Positions 29,243-38,532 of a DNA stretch of 64,000 bases are shown in pieces. The position numbers were made by a program, and so were the translations under genes. The stretch comes from Pseudomonas citronellolis (GTDB lineage Bacteria > Pseudomonadota > Gammaproteobacteria > Pseudomonadales > Pseudomonadaceae), in assembly GCF_900112375.1 (NCBI RefSeq), contig NZ_FOLS01000009.1, forward strand, positions 144,850-208,849. Reading direction: 5' to 3'. The stretch's first letter is position 1. Each line of letters begins with the position of its first letter. Under the pieces are notes generated by a model. It did no database searches. It was not told the DNA's origin and saw only the letters and a list, made by a program, of their open reading frames with translations.

Positions 29243-29869
29243 TCAGACCAGTGCGTTGCGCTTGGCGAACTCGATCAGGTCGACCAGCGAATGGGCATTG
29301 AGCTTCAGCAGCAGGCGCGTCTTGTAGGTACTGACGGTCTTGTTGCTGATGAACATCTGCTCGGAGATGTCCTTGTTCGAATAACCATTGGCCAGGTATT
29401 GCAATACCGACATTTCCCGGTCGGAGAGGCGCTGGATGAGTTCATGGTCATCCATGCTGCCGTTGTTCTTGCGCGCCGGGCGCACGGCCGTGCTGGGGAA
29501 ATAGTTGTACCCGGCGATCACCGCATTGACCGCGCTGATCAACTCGGCCAGCCCGCCCTGCTTGCAGACGAACCCGGAGGCCCCGGCCTGCATGCAGCGC
29601 ATGGCGTAGAGCGAGGCGCTCTGGCCGGTCAGCACGAGGATCTTCAGGGGCAGGTTGAACGCGGTCAGACGGCTGATGACTTCGAGCCCGTCCAGCTTGG
29701 GGATGCCGATGTCCAGCACCACCAGCTCCGGCAGCAAATCCTTCACCAGGGACAGGGCGTCCACGCCGTTGTCGGTTTCCCCGATGATGGTATGACCTTC
29801 CTTTTCCAGCAGAACGCGCATTGCCATCCGTATCACCGGATGATCATCGACGATAAGAACCTTGCTCAA
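29243..29869 (-). CDS. rocA2: LuxR/NarL-type response regulator RocA2-like
   Basis: A 208-residue response regulator with a receiver domain (1-118; acidic pair Asp8/Asp9, phospho-acceptor Asp53 in VVLDIGIPKLDG, Thr in LVLTGQSAS, Lys in FVCKQGG) and a LuxR-type helix-turn-helix (about 142-203; LSDREMSVLQYLANGYSNKDISEQMFISNKTVSTYKTRLLLKL). It closely follows the BvgA/EvgA/RocA pattern and is the expected target of the RocS2 phosphorelay. It is the first gene of the rocA2-rocS2 operon and is divergent from a RocR-like gene. Upstream lie BvgA-like heptads that may be its binding sites. Confidence 0.93.
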   Translation of the reverse strand: MSKVLIVDDHPVIRMAMRVLLEKEGHTIIGETDNGVDALSLVKDLLPELVVLDIGIPKLDGLEVISRLTAFNLPLKILVLTGQSASLYAMRCMQAGASGFVCKQGGLAELISAVNAVIAGYNYFPSTAVRPARKNNGSMDDHELIQRLSDREMSVLQYLANGYSNKDISEQMFISNKTVSTYKTRLLLKLNAHSLVDLIEFAKRNALV

Positions 29870-29917
29870 TTTTCAATCTCCGACAGACTTCCCAAGAGTG
29901 CGCCGTAAGATATCGTC

Positions 29918-30072
29918 TAGGAAATCAGTGTCGAGATTAACTGGTGCCACTTTTAACATCTTAAGTAAATTCCCATACATCAAAGTATAAATTCCTACAC
30001 AAACTTGATCGACCAACTTCCGTTAACTTTCAAGCCGGACTTTTTCAACATCTCCTAATGCAAATTCCTACA
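29918..30072. promoter_or_regulatory. Candidate RocA-type binding sites in the AT-rich rocA2-rocR intergenic region
   Basis: The 283-bp divergent region is much AT-richer than its flanks. TAGGAAA (29918-29924) is the exact reverse complement of TTTCCTA, the heptad recognised by Bordetella BvgA. An 11-bp direct repeat AAATTCCTACA occurs at 29989-29999 and 30062-30072, with a degenerate copy AAATTCCCATA at 29967-29977. Assignment to RocA2 is inference from its BvgA-type DNA-binding domain. Confidence 0.5.
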
Positions 30073-30152
30073 ACGGAAATGGAAGTTTTTTAAATAAATG
30101 GCACCCGCCAGCCGGCACACTGCGGCCGTTATCCAATTCGGTACGCGCGACC

Positions 30153-31400
30153 ATGAACATATCGATCCCATCCAGCCTGCTGGTGCTGGAGGACCATGCA
30201 TTTCTGCGCGAGGCCACCGTGCACGGCTTGCGGGTCCTCGGCTACGAGCAGGTCCTGGCCGCCGGCGACGGGGACAGCGCCATCGAACTGCTGAGGCAGA
30301 AGGGCGGAGTCGACATCTGCATCTGCGACGTGCTGCCGCCGGGCATGGACCTGCTCGGGTTCCTGCGCCTGGCGGCCCAGGAGAAGCTGCTGCGGGCGAT
30401 CATCGTGGTCAGCGAGGTACCCGCCGACCTGCGCCGGGCCATTGCCCACATCGCCACGCTGTACGGCCTGTCGGTGCTCGGCGAGCTGACCAAGCCGCTG
30501 CAGATGTCCAGCCTGCAGGCACGCCTGCGCCACTACAGCCCTGCACCCGCCGCCGCCCCGCCGCTACCGCGGCCGACGCCATCGGCGCTGGAGGTCTGGC
30601 AGGCCATGCGCAACCGGGAGCTCAGGGCCTACTACCAGCCCAAGGTCGACCTCGACACTCTGCAGGAGATCGGCGCCGAGGTGCTGGTGCGCTGGGACCA
30701 CCCGGTCTACGGGCTGTTGCGCCCGGCCTACTTCCTCGCCGCGATCCGCCGGATGAAACTGCTGCCCGACCTCTTCGACCTGGTTCTGGACCAGGCCCTG
30801 GATTTCGCCCGGCGCGAGCTGCGCCACGGCACCCAGCGAGCGCTGTCGATCAACATCGACCTCGAGGTGCTGCAGCAGCGCGACCTGGCCGGCCACCTGA
30901 AGGAAAAACTGCGGCAGACCGGCGTCGACCCCGCCAGCCTGACCATCGAGATCATCGAAGGGGGGCTGGCGACCACGCCCCTGGCCAGCCTGGAGAACCT
31001 CACCCGCCTGCGCCTGCTCGGCTGCAACGTCGCCATCGACGACTTCGGCACCGGCTACTCCTCGCTGCAGCGTCTTTGCGACCTGCCCTGCAACGAAATC
31101 AAGCTGGACGCCTCCTTCATCCGCGACATGCAGCACAACCCGCGCACCCACGAGTCGGTCGCCAGCACCCTGGTGCTGGCGCGCCACCTGCAGTTGCGGG
31201 TGATAGCCGAGGGCATCGAGACCTACCAGCAACTGCAGCGCATGCGCGAACTGGGCTGCCGGTTCGGCCAGGGCTTCCTGTTCGCCCGGCCGATGTCGGA
31301 GGACGCCTATCGCCACTGGACCGGCGTCGACCTGCAACCGCCGGAGCCGGAAGCCGGCTCCGCGCTGGAACTGGAGGGCGTGCGCACGCCACCGGGCTGA
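30153..31400 (+). CDS. RocR-like response regulator with c-di-GMP phosphodiesterase (REC-EAL)
   Basis: A 415-residue cytoplasmic protein with an N-terminal receiver (about 8-128; Asp59 in CICDVLPPGMD is the predicted phospho-acceptor) and an EAL domain (about 150-385). The EAL signature reads E176-V-L as in P. aeruginosa RocR, with the other active-site segments present: SINIDLEVL, IEIIEGGL, IDDFGTGYSSL, IKLDASF, AEGIETYQQL and GQGFLFARP. It should be an active phosphodiesterase. In PAO1 rocR belongs to the rocS1/rocA1 locus (PA3946-PA3948), where it antagonises RocA1; here an equivalent is divergent from rocA2-rocS2. A proline-rich linker joins the domains. Confidence 0.9.
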   Translation: MNISIPSSLLVLEDHAFLREATVHGLRVLGYEQVLAAGDGDSAIELLRQKGGVDICICDVLPPGMDLLGFLRLAAQEKLLRAIIVVSEVPADLRRAIAHIATLYGLSVLGELTKPLQMSSLQARLRHYSPAPAAAPPLPRPTPSALEVWQAMRNRELRAYYQPKVDLDTLQEIGAEVLVRWDHPVYGLLRPAYFLAAIRRMKLLPDLFDLVLDQALDFARRELRHGTQRALSINIDLEVLQQRDLAGHLKEKLRQTGVDPASLTIEIIEGGLATTPLASLENLTRLRLLGCNVAIDDFGTGYSSLQRLCDLPCNEIKLDASFIRDMQHNPRTHESVASTLVLARHLQLRVIAEGIETYQQLQRMRELGCRFGQGFLFARPMSEDAYRHWTGVDLQPPEPEAGSALELEGVRTPPG

Positions 31401-31420
31401 GCCCGGAGTAGACGCCCGTT

Positions 31421-31765
31421 TCAGTCTTGTTGGTGAATGGGCTGCTCCGGATACCAGGCATCCTGCAGGGGGCTGACCGAACTGCCGCTCAGCTCATCCT
31501 GCTGCTTCAGCCAGTCCTCCACGGCCTTGCGCTGCTCCTCGGTGACCGAGCCGCGGCGCGCCAGGCACACGAAGCCGAAATCGTCGCAACCGGTATAGGC
31601 CAGGCCGTTGGCGGTGATGGCCTGCTCCACGAAGCGCTTCAGGAAGGCCTGCAGCACCTGCTCGGGGAGCCCTTCGCGATAGTCGAGCGACAACTCGAAC
31701 CCCAGTTCCTGGAATTCATCGACGCAGAGCTTCTTGCGCAGACGACGGGAACGGTTGCTGGCCAT
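31421..31765 (-). CDS. yggL: YggL-type 50S ribosome-binding protein (DUF469)
   Basis: A 114-residue cytoplasmic protein of the YggL/DUF469 family, reported as a 50S-binding factor. Family features are the basic start MASNRSRRLRKKLCVDEFQELGFELSLDY, then FLKRFVEQAITANGLAYTGC and FGFVCLARRGSVTEEQRKAVEDWL. The ATG at 31765 has GAGGAG 9 bp upstream; the longer open frame upstream has no such site. It ends 20 bp from the convergent rocR-like gene. From memory PA3046 is the syntenic gene in PAO1. Confidence 0.9.
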   Translation of the reverse strand: MASNRSRRLRKKLCVDEFQELGFELSLDYREGLPEQVLQAFLKRFVEQAITANGLAYTGCDDFGFVCLARRGSVTEEQRKAVEDWLKQQDELSGSSVSPLQDAWYPEQPIHQQD

Positions 31766-32010
31766 GTGGCGAATCTCCTCGATTGATGACGGCATGCGGG
31801 ACACGGGCGAAAGCCGCCCCGCACAGACTCTAGCAGTTCGGGCGCAGCGCTCCCACGCGCATCGGCTTACAAACCCCAGCGCATCCCGCAACGGCTTGCG
31901 GCATAATGCGCCGGCGCGTTGCCGCGTCACTGGCGCAATCGTCTATCGTCAGTGTCTTCTTTCGTCACCTTCGTCATGTCGATGCCCTGAACCGGGATTT
32001 CACTTCAAAT

Positions 32011-33453
32011 ATGTTCAAGTCGCTGCGTGTTCTCGCCTTCGCTACCCTGCTGCCCTTCGCCCTGCCCACCCTGGCCGCCCCGATCAAGTCCGCCCTGCCC
32101 GAACGGGTGGAGAAGGCGCTCAAGGCCAGCAAGCTGACCAACGACGCCCTGTCGCTGGTGATGATCCCCCTGGACGGCCCGGGTGCGCCCACCTACTTCA
32201 ACGCCGACGTCTCGGTGAACCCGGCCTCGACCATGAAGCTGTTCACCACCTATGCCGCCCTGGAGTTGCTGGGCCCCACCTACCAGTGGAAGACCGAGTT
32301 CTACACCGACGGCAAGCTGCAGGACGGCGTGCTCAACGGCAACCTCTACCTCAAGGGCGGCGGCGACCCCAAGCTGAACCTGGAAAAGCTCTGGCTGATG
32401 ATGCGCGACCTGCGCGCCAACGGCGTGCTCAAGGTCAACGGCGACCTGGTGCTGGACCGCAGCTACTTCAACCAACCGCAGCTGCCGGTGTTCAACGATG
32501 ATGGTGGCGACGACAACAAACCGTTCCTCGTCGGCCCCGACGCTGCCATGGTCAACCTCAAGAGCGTGCGCCTGGTGGTGCGCAGCGAAGGCAACCAGGC
32601 CTCGGTGATGATGGACCCGCCGCTGGCCAACGTGCGCCTGGAGAACCAGATCAAGGTCAGCGGCCCGGCCAACTGCCCGGCCTGGCCGAAGCTGCGTTTC
32701 GTCCCGGAAACCCGCGCCGAGGGCACCGTGCTGGTGGCCGCCGGCGAGATTCCGCGCGGCTGCAGCGCGCAGACCTACATGTCGCTGCTCGACCATCCGG
32801 GCTACACCGCCGGCGCCATCCGCGGCATCTGGCAGGAACTGGGCGGCAGCATCAGCGGCGCCGACCGCCAGGGCACGGTGCCGAAGAACGCCACCCTGCT
32901 GGCCCGCGCGCTGTCGCCGGACACCGTGGACATCATCCGCGACATCAACAAGTACAGTAACAACACCATGGCCCGCCAGGTGTTCCTCAGCATCGGCGCG
33001 CAGAACCGCACCAGCGCGGACGCCAACGACGGCCTGGCGGCGCAGCGGGTGATCCGCCAGTGGCTGGCGCGCAAGGGCATCACAGCTTCGCACCTGGTGA
33101 TGGAGAACGGCTCCGGGCTGTCCCGCGACGAGCGCGTCAGCGCCCGCGAGATGGCCGCCATGCTGCAAGCTGCCTGGCACAGCCCCTACGCCTCGGAGTA
33201 CATCTCCTCGCTGCCGATCGTCGGCATCGACGGCACCATGCGCAAGCGCCTGCGCCACACGCCCATGACCGGCGAGGCCCACGTCAAGACCGGCACCCTC
33301 AACACCGTCCGCGCCCTGGCCGGGTTCAGCCGCGACGCCCGCGGCAACAACTGGGTGGTGGTGGCCATCCTCAACAGCAACCGGCCGTGGGGCGCTTCGT
33401 CCATCCTCGACCAGGTGCTGCTGGACCTCTACGCCTCCACCCGCGGCCAGTGA
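32011..33453 (+). CDS. dacB: D-alanyl-D-alanine carboxypeptidase/endopeptidase (PBP4)
   Basis: A 480-residue periplasmic low-molecular-weight class C penicillin-binding protein that trims peptidoglycan peptides (DD-carboxypeptidase and endopeptidase). The signal peptide is MFKSLRVLAFATLLPFALPTLA. Active-site motifs are SxxK at Ser73-Lys76 (PASTMKLF), SxN in NKYSNNTMARQ and KTG in HVKTGTLNTV; domains II/III are inserted between them, as in E. coli DacB (477 aa). In P. aeruginosa loss of DacB triggers AmpC overproduction, so this is a resistance-relevant gene. The ATG at 32011 begins the signal peptide directly; the frame further upstream is not coding. Confidence 0.95.
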   Translation: MFKSLRVLAFATLLPFALPTLAAPIKSALPERVEKALKASKLTNDALSLVMIPLDGPGAPTYFNADVSVNPASTMKLFTTYAALELLGPTYQWKTEFYTDGKLQDGVLNGNLYLKGGGDPKLNLEKLWLMMRDLRANGVLKVNGDLVLDRSYFNQPQLPVFNDDGGDDNKPFLVGPDAAMVNLKSVRLVVRSEGNQASVMMDPPLANVRLENQIKVSGPANCPAWPKLRFVPETRAEGTVLVAAGEIPRGCSAQTYMSLLDHPGYTAGAIRGIWQELGGSISGADRQGTVPKNATLLARALSPDTVDIIRDINKYSNNTMARQVFLSIGAQNRTSADANDGLAAQRVIRQWLARKGITASHLVMENGSGLSRDERVSAREMAAMLQAAWHSPYASEYISSLPIVGIDGTMRKRLRHTPMTGEAHVKTGTLNTVRALAGFSRDARGNNWVVVAILNSNRPWGASSILDQVLLDLYASTRGQ

Positions 33454-33477
33454 AACCAGCCGCGGGGCCCTGGCGAA

Positions 33478-35658
33478 TCAGCGAGCGCTGATGCGCCAGG
33501 CCCGGTGGATCTTCGGGTTGCGGGCGAAGTCCTGGTCGAGGGTCTGGGCGCTGATGTCCTCGACCTGGTAGCGCGCCGCCAGGCTCGGCTCCAGCTCGAA
33601 CTTGCGGAAGTTGTTGGAGAAATACAGCACGCCGCCCTTGGCCAGACGGGTCATGGCCAGGTCGATCAGCTCGACCTGATCGCGCTGCACGTCGAACACC
33701 CCTTCCATGCGCTTGGAGTTGGAGAAGGTCGGCGGGTCGATGAAGATCAGGTCGTACTCGCCGCGGTCCGCCCGCAGCCATTCCATGACATCGCTCTGCA
33801 CCAGCTTCTGCTTGTCGGAGAAACCGTTGAGCGACAGGTTGCGCCGCGCCCAGTCCAGGTAGGTCTTCGACAGGTCGACGCTGGTGGTGCTGCGCGCGCC
33901 GCCCTTGGCCGCATGCACGGTGGCGGTGGCGGTGTAGCAGAACAGGTTGAGGAAGCGCTTGCCGGCAGCCTCGCGCTGCAGGCGCAGGCGCATCGGCCGG
34001 TGGTCGAGGAACAGCCCGGTGTCCAGGTAGTCGGTGAGGTTGACCAGCAGGCGCACGCCGCCCTCCTCCACTTCCATGAAGCGGCCTTCGCTGTTCTGCC
34101 GCTCGTACTGCTTCCTGCCAGCCTGGCGCTCGCGGCGCTTGATGACGATGCGCTCGCTGGGAATGCCGAGGGCCTGCGGCAACGCCGCCAGGGCGTCGAG
34201 CAGGCGGGCCTGGGCCTTGGCCGGATCGATGGACTTGGGCGCGGCGTATTCCTGCACGTGCACCCAGTCGCGGTACAGGTCCACGGCCAGGGCGTACTCG
34301 GGCATGTCCGCGTCATACACGCGGTAGCATTCGATTTTCTCGCGCCTGGCCCATTTGCCCAGTTGCTTGAGATTCTTCTGCAGGCGGTTGGCGAACATCT
34401 GCCCGCCCTCGCTCAGGCGCGCCGGCTCCGCCGGAGCTTGCACGGCGCCATCCTGGCGCGCCTCGGCACCGCGCTCGCCGGTAACGAACTGACGCGGCTC
34501 CACCTCGAACATCAGCAGCTTGCACGGCAACGCGCCGTTCCAGAAGGCGTACTGCTTGTGGCTACGGATGCCCATGCGCTTGCCCAGTTCCGGCGCCCCG
34601 GTGAAGACCGCGGCCTTCCAGCCCAGGCAGGCCTGGCGCAGGCGCTCGCCGAGGTGCTGGTAGAGGTACAGCAGGCTGGCCTCGTCGCCCAGGCGCTCGC
34701 CGTAGGGCGGGTTGCAGATCACCAGGCCGCGCTGGCCCTTGTCCGGGCGCGGTTCGAAGGTGGCCAGCTCGCCCTGGTAGACCTTCACCCACTCGCCCAG
34801 ACCGGCGCGCTCGATGTTGTTGCGCGCCGGCTGGATCAGCCGCGGGTCCGCCTCGTAGCCGCGGATCCACAGCGGCGGCCGCGCCAGGCCGACGGCGGCG
34901 CGTTGCTCGGCCTCGGCCAGCAGTTTGCGCCAGAGGACCGGGACGTGGCCCAGCCACTTGTCGAAGCCCCAGTGCTCGCGCTTGAGGTTGGGGGCGATGT
35001 CGGCGGCCATCAGGCCGGCCTCGATCAGGAAGGTGCCGACGCCGCACATGGGGTCGGACAGCGCCCCGCCCTCGGCGGCCAGCTGCGGCCAGCCGGCGCG
35101 GATGAGGATGGCCGCGGCGAGGTTTTCCTTCAGCGGCGCGGCGCCCTGCTGCAGGCGGTAGCCGCGCTGGTGCAGGCTGTGCCCGGAGAGGTCCAGGGAC
35201 AGCACCGCCTGGCCGCGGTCCAGGTGCAGGTGGACGCGGATGTCAGGGTTGACCTTGTCCACCGTCGGCCGCCGGCCGAACTCGGCGCGCAGGTTGTCGA
35301 CGATGGCGTCCTTGACCTTGAGCGCGCCGAAGTGGGTGTTGTCGATGCCCGAGCCCTTGCCGCTGAACTCCACCGCCAGGCTGCCGCCGGGGTCCAGGTG
35401 ATCGCTCCAGTTGACCGCGTTCACGCCCAGGTACAGTTCCTCGGCGTTGGCCACCGGGAAGCGCGCCAGCACCAGCAGCACGCGGTTGGCCAGGCGCGAC
35501 CAGAGGCACAGCCGGTAGGCCGTCTCCAGGTCGCCGCGGCCGCGCACGGCGGACACCTGCGCGCGGGCATCGCTCAGGCCCAGCGCCTGCGCCTCGTCCA
35601 GCAGCAGGCCGTCGAGGCCCTTGGGGCAGGTGAGGAAGAGTTCGTAGTGTTCCGACAT
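33478..35658 (-). CDS. rlmKL: Bifunctional 23S rRNA methyltransferase RlmKL (m2G2445 / m7G2069)
   Basis: A roughly 726-residue fusion of two SAM-dependent methyltransferases acting on helix 74 of 23S rRNA. The N-terminal half has a THUMP domain (about 45-155) and the RlmL methyltransferase with MCGVGTFLIEAGLMAADIAPN and catalytic NPPYGERLGDE; the C-terminal half is RlmK with FLNLFCYTATATVHAAKGGA and FIDPPTFSNSKRM. Length fits the gammaproteobacterial fusion. MSEHYELFL from the ATG at 35658 is the usual N-terminus and has GGGA upstream; an ATG two codons earlier is also open. It converges on dacB with a 24-bp gap. Confidence 0.95.
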   Translation of the reverse strand: MSEHYELFLTCPKGLDGLLLDEAQALGLSDARAQVSAVRGRGDLETAYRLCLWSRLANRVLLVLARFPVANAEELYLGVNAVNWSDHLDPGGSLAVEFSGKGSGIDNTHFGALKVKDAIVDNLRAEFGRRPTVDKVNPDIRVHLHLDRGQAVLSLDLSGHSLHQRGYRLQQGAAPLKENLAAAILIRAGWPQLAAEGGALSDPMCGVGTFLIEAGLMAADIAPNLKREHWGFDKWLGHVPVLWRKLLAEAEQRAAVGLARPPLWIRGYEADPRLIQPARNNIERAGLGEWVKVYQGELATFEPRPDKGQRGLVICNPPYGERLGDEASLLYLYQHLGERLRQACLGWKAAVFTGAPELGKRMGIRSHKQYAFWNGALPCKLLMFEVEPRQFVTGERGAEARQDGAVQAPAEPARLSEGGQMFANRLQKNLKQLGKWARREKIECYRVYDADMPEYALAVDLYRDWVHVQEYAAPKSIDPAKAQARLLDALAALPQALGIPSERIVIKRRERQAGRKQYERQNSEGRFMEVEEGGVRLLVNLTDYLDTGLFLDHRPMRLRLQREAAGKRFLNLFCYTATATVHAAKGGARSTTSVDLSKTYLDWARRNLSLNGFSDKQKLVQSDVMEWLRADRGEYDLIFIDPPTFSNSKRMEGVFDVQRDQVELIDLAMTRLAKGGVLYFSNNFRKFELEPSLAARYQVEDISAQTLDQDFARNPKIHRAWRISAR

Positions 35659-35664
35659 CGCCAT

Positions 35665-36127
35665 TCCCGGGCCGCAGCCCTTTCCAGAGGGGCCTCGGCC
35701 CCTGTTGACCGGATGCCGCGTGAAAACGCTGGCACCCGGCCATGGTTCATTTCAAAAGGTTTCACAAAACCCGCGACCCGAGGTCGCAGCTACTTGCCCG
35801 CTCGTCGGGATGAGAGAACCTCTCAATTTCCTGGCAGTTCGCCAGGCTGCCTCGCACAAGCCCCTGAACATGCGGTTTCGGGCAATTTGCCCGACCCGCC
35901 CGGGGGAAAAACTTATGGCTTGAACCCATAAGAGTTAAGTCTTTATGACAAATTGGTTGTTCACAGGCTCGAAGCCCATGGTTTAGAACTCAGCTTAACC
36001 CGTCGCCGCAAAGGTGTCGGGCGGGGTCTGTCACGCCGGCAACAGGCCCCTTTTTGGCGGAACTGTCCGCCAGGCCTCCCAAGGGGGCCAACGGGACATA
36101 ACAGTCAACAAGTGAGGGCAACACCCT
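35665..36127 (+). promoter_or_regulatory. Long untranslated region upstream of rmf with two palindromes
   Basis: This 463-bp region is gene-free. It holds GCGACC-CGA-GGTCGC (35773-35787) and TGAGAG-AAC-CTCTCA (35811-35825), both 15-bp perfect palindromes with three-base centres, followed by an AT-richer stretch (35905-35965) where a promoter such as TTGAAC-17-TTATGA is possible but weak. Growth-phase control of rmf would act here. Confidence 0.45.
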
Positions 36128-36346
36128 ATGAGAAGACTCAAGCGTGATCCGTTGGAAAGAGCCTTTATGCGCGGTTACCAGTACGGCATCAGTGGCAAGT
36201 CTCGCGATCTCTGTCCTTTCACCCATCCCACCACCCGGCAGTCCTGGCTCAACGGCTGGCGCGAGGGTCGCGGCGACAACTGGGATGGCCTCACCGGCAC
36301 CGCCGGTCTTCAACGTCTGAATCAGATGCAACACGCCACCAGTTGA
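36128..36346 (+). CDS. rmf: Ribosome modulation factor
   Basis: A 72-residue basic protein of the RMF family, which binds 70S ribosomes in stationary phase and dimerises them to inactive 100S particles. Conserved parts are MRRLKRDPLERAFMRGYQYG, the CPF motif (LCPFTHPTTRQSWLNGWREGRGDNWDG) and a short variable tail; the last 12 residues extend beyond the E. coli protein. GAGGG precedes the ATG by 9 bp. It is monocistronic, with a long untranslated upstream region and a strong terminator. Confidence 0.95.
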   Translation: MRRLKRDPLERAFMRGYQYGISGKSRDLCPFTHPTTRQSWLNGWREGRGDNWDGLTGTAGLQRLNQMQHATS

Positions 36347-36406
36347 CCAAAGGATCACACCGATTTCCCCAAGGCACGCCCCATCCGGGCGGCAGGGCGT
36401 AAGCCC

Positions 36407-36433
36407 AAGGGCTCCGAAAGGAGCCCTTTTTAT
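36407..36433 (+). terminator. Rho-independent terminator of rmf
   Basis: AAGGGCTCC, loop GAAA, GGAGCCCTTTTTAT. The T-run overlaps the stop codon of the convergent pyrD (36430-36432). Confidence 0.9.
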
Positions 36434-37461
36434 TTGCCCGCGCGCTGCGCCTGGGCGATGGCGTCCACCGCCTCGCGGATCAGCGCCGGCCCCTTGTAGA
36501 TGAAGCCCGAGTAGATCTGCACCAGGTTCGCGCCGGCGGCGATCTTCTCCGCCGCATGGGCGCCCTCGGTGATGCCGCCCGCGGCGATGATCGGCAGGCG
36601 GCCACCCAACTCGCCAGCCAGCACCTTGACCGTGTGGGTGCTCTTCTCGCGCACCGGCGCGCCCGACAGGCCACCGGCCTCGTCACCGAACGGCAGCCCC
36701 TCGACGCCTTCGCGGCCCAGGGTGGTGTTGGTGGCGATCACTGCGTCCATCCCCGCCTCCACCAGCGCCGCGGCGACCAGGGCGGTTTCCTCATCGGTCA
36801 TGTCCGGGGCGATCTTGATCGCCAGCGGCACGCGGCGGCCATGCTGTTCGGCCAGGTCTTCCTGGCGCTGGCGCAGGGCCTCCAGCAGTTGCTTGAGCGA
36901 GTCGCCGAACTGCAGGCTGCGCAGGCCCGGGGTGTTCGGCGAACTGACGTTGACCGTGACGTAGCTGGCGTGGGCGTAGACCTTGTCCAGGCAGATCAGG
37001 TAGTCGTCCACCGCGCGCTCGACCGGTGTGTCGAAATTCTTGCCGATGTTGATGCCCAGCACGCCGCGGTACTTCGCGGCCTTGACCCGCTCCACCAGGT
37101 GGTCGACGCCCAGGTTGTTGAAGCCCATGCGGTTGATGATCGCGGTGGCCTGCGGCAGGCGGAACAGCCGCGGCTTGGGGTTGCCCGGCTGCGGGCGCGG
37201 GGTGACGGTGCCGATCTCGACGAAGCCGAAGCCCAGTTGGGCGAAGCCGTCGATGGCGTCGCCGTTCTTGTCCAGGCCGGCGGCCAGGCCCACCGGGTTG
37301 GGGAAGTCGATGCCCATGACCTGCACCGGCAGGCTGGCCGGCTTCGGGCAGAACAGGCCGTTGAGCCCCAGGCGGCCGCCGGCGCCGATCAGATCGATGG
37401 ACAGCTCGTGGGAGGTTTCCGGGGAGAGTTTGAACAGCAGCTCGCGGGCCAGGCTATACAT
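36430..37461 (-). CDS. pyrD: Dihydroorotate dehydrogenase (quinone), class 2
   Basis: A 343-residue membrane-associated FMN enzyme that oxidises dihydroorotate to orotate with quinone in pyrimidine synthesis. The N-terminal helical extension [25 protein letters not shown] marks class 2. FMN and active-site segments are [58 protein letters not shown] (catalytic serine region), [21 protein letters not shown] and [25 protein letters not shown]. The ATG at 37461 gives the standard N-terminus; an open frame continues upstream into non-coding sequence. It converges on rmf. Confidence 0.96.
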   Translation of the reverse strand: MYSLARELLFKLSPETSHELSIDLIGAGGRLGLNGLFCPKPASLPVQVMGIDFPNPVGLAAGLDKNGDAIDGFAQLGFGFVEIGTVTPRPQPGNPKPRLFRLPQATAIINRMGFNNLGVDHLVERVKAAKYRGVLGINIGKNFDTPVERAVDDYLICLDKVYAHASYVTVNVSSPNTPGLRSLQFGDSLKQLLEALRQRQEDLAEQHGRRVPLAIKIAPDMTDEETALVAAALVEAGMDAVIATNTTLGREGVEGLPFGDEAGGLSGAPVREKSTHTVKVLAGELGGRLPIIAAGGITEGAHAAEKIAAGANLVQIYSGFIYKGPALIREAVDAIAQAQRAGK

Positions 37462-37662
37462 GGTCGGGCATCGGTCGGCAAAATGGGGCGCTAGTATAGC
37501 CGGCCGGCCTGCCCCTAGGCGAGGCGCGGCCGCGGCGGGCCCGGCATGGCGCTCGCCCTTGAAAGGAAGGAAGCAACATTTGTCACTGCCCGGAAGCACA
37601 ACCGCGACTGGCTTACCTATGCTTAAGGCTGTCGGCCGGGCATCGGGAGTTTGCCTTCGATC

Positions 37663-38532
37663 ATGAATCCACCCCGCAACATGGCCCAGCGTCTCGCGGC
37701 CATCGCCCAGCGCCTGGGGCTCGGCAACGCCGACCTGCACAAGGTCTCGCAGCGCACCCGGTCCCTGGCCCTGAGCTTCAGCGCCCCGGCGAGCCCGCCC
37801 AGCGGCATCGGCTGGCAGTCCGGCGCGCCGCTGTACCGCCTGATCGACCTGCCGCGCGGCGCCTTGTCCGGGCCGGTGCAGGAAGACAAGGCGCGCGCCC
37901 ATGCCGCACTGAAGAAACTGGTCGGCTCCCGTCTGCTGGAGCTGCACGATGTCGACCTGCGCGAGGTGGACGGCCTGTGCACCCGCGGCCCCCTGGCGAA
38001 TTCGGCGCTACCCGACTTCGAAGCCGTGGCGGCCGGTGACGCCGGACGCAAGGTGCGGATCATCAGCTACCGGGACTTCGGCAAGGCGCTCGGGCAGGCC
38101 CTGCCCGGCTTCGAGCGCGGCATCGAGCTGCAGTTGCGCCGGGCCGACTGGCATGGCCAGCGGCTGTTCCTGGAGCTGGACAACCACACCGAGGCGTTCG
38201 CCTGCGCGGTGGCCTATGCGCGCCGCCGCGGCCTGGAACTGTGCCTACCCGGCAGGGTGCGCCAGTTCAGCCTGCAGGGCAGCGCCCTGGACGACCTGGA
38301 GCGGCGCTACCACATGCTGGCGATGCCGACCCAGGCCTGGAGCGATGCCGGGTTCATGGGCCTGCTGCTGGACACCGGCCTGCCCTATGCGCGCTTCGGC
38401 CTGTTCAACAGCGAAACGCCGGAATCCCTGCTGCTGCCCAAGGACCACCCGCAAGCCGACGAATTCGGCGCCGGCCTGCGCAGCATCGGCGCCCCGGACC
38501 TGCTGGGCTACCTGCGCGGCTGCGTCGCCTAG
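37663..38532 (+). CDS. Uncharacterised conserved Pseudomonas protein
   Basis: A 289-residue protein I do not recognise with confidence. It has no signal peptide or membrane helix. Notable stretches are [25 protein letters not shown] at the N-terminus, [64 protein letters not shown] in the middle and [17 protein letters not shown] at the end. Codon use is typical of the genome. The ATG at 37663 has only a distant GGGAG; a TTG at 37651 is an alternative. Its stop overlaps that of the convergent XRE gene in the four bases CTAG (38529-38532). Confidence 0.7.
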   Translation: MNPPRNMAQRLAAIAQRLGLGNADLHKVSQRTRSLALSFSAPASPPSGIGWQSGAPLYRLIDLPRGALSGPVQEDKARAHAALKKLVGSRLLELHDVDLREVDGLCTRGPLANSALPDFEAVAAGDAGRKVRIISYRDFGKALGQALPGFERGIELQLRRADWHGQRLFLELDNHTEAFACAVAYARRRGLELCLPGRVRQFSLQGSALDDLERRYHMLAMPTQAWSDAGFMGLLLDTGLPYARFGLFNSETPESLLLPKDHPQADEFGAGLRSIGAPDLLGYLRGCVA

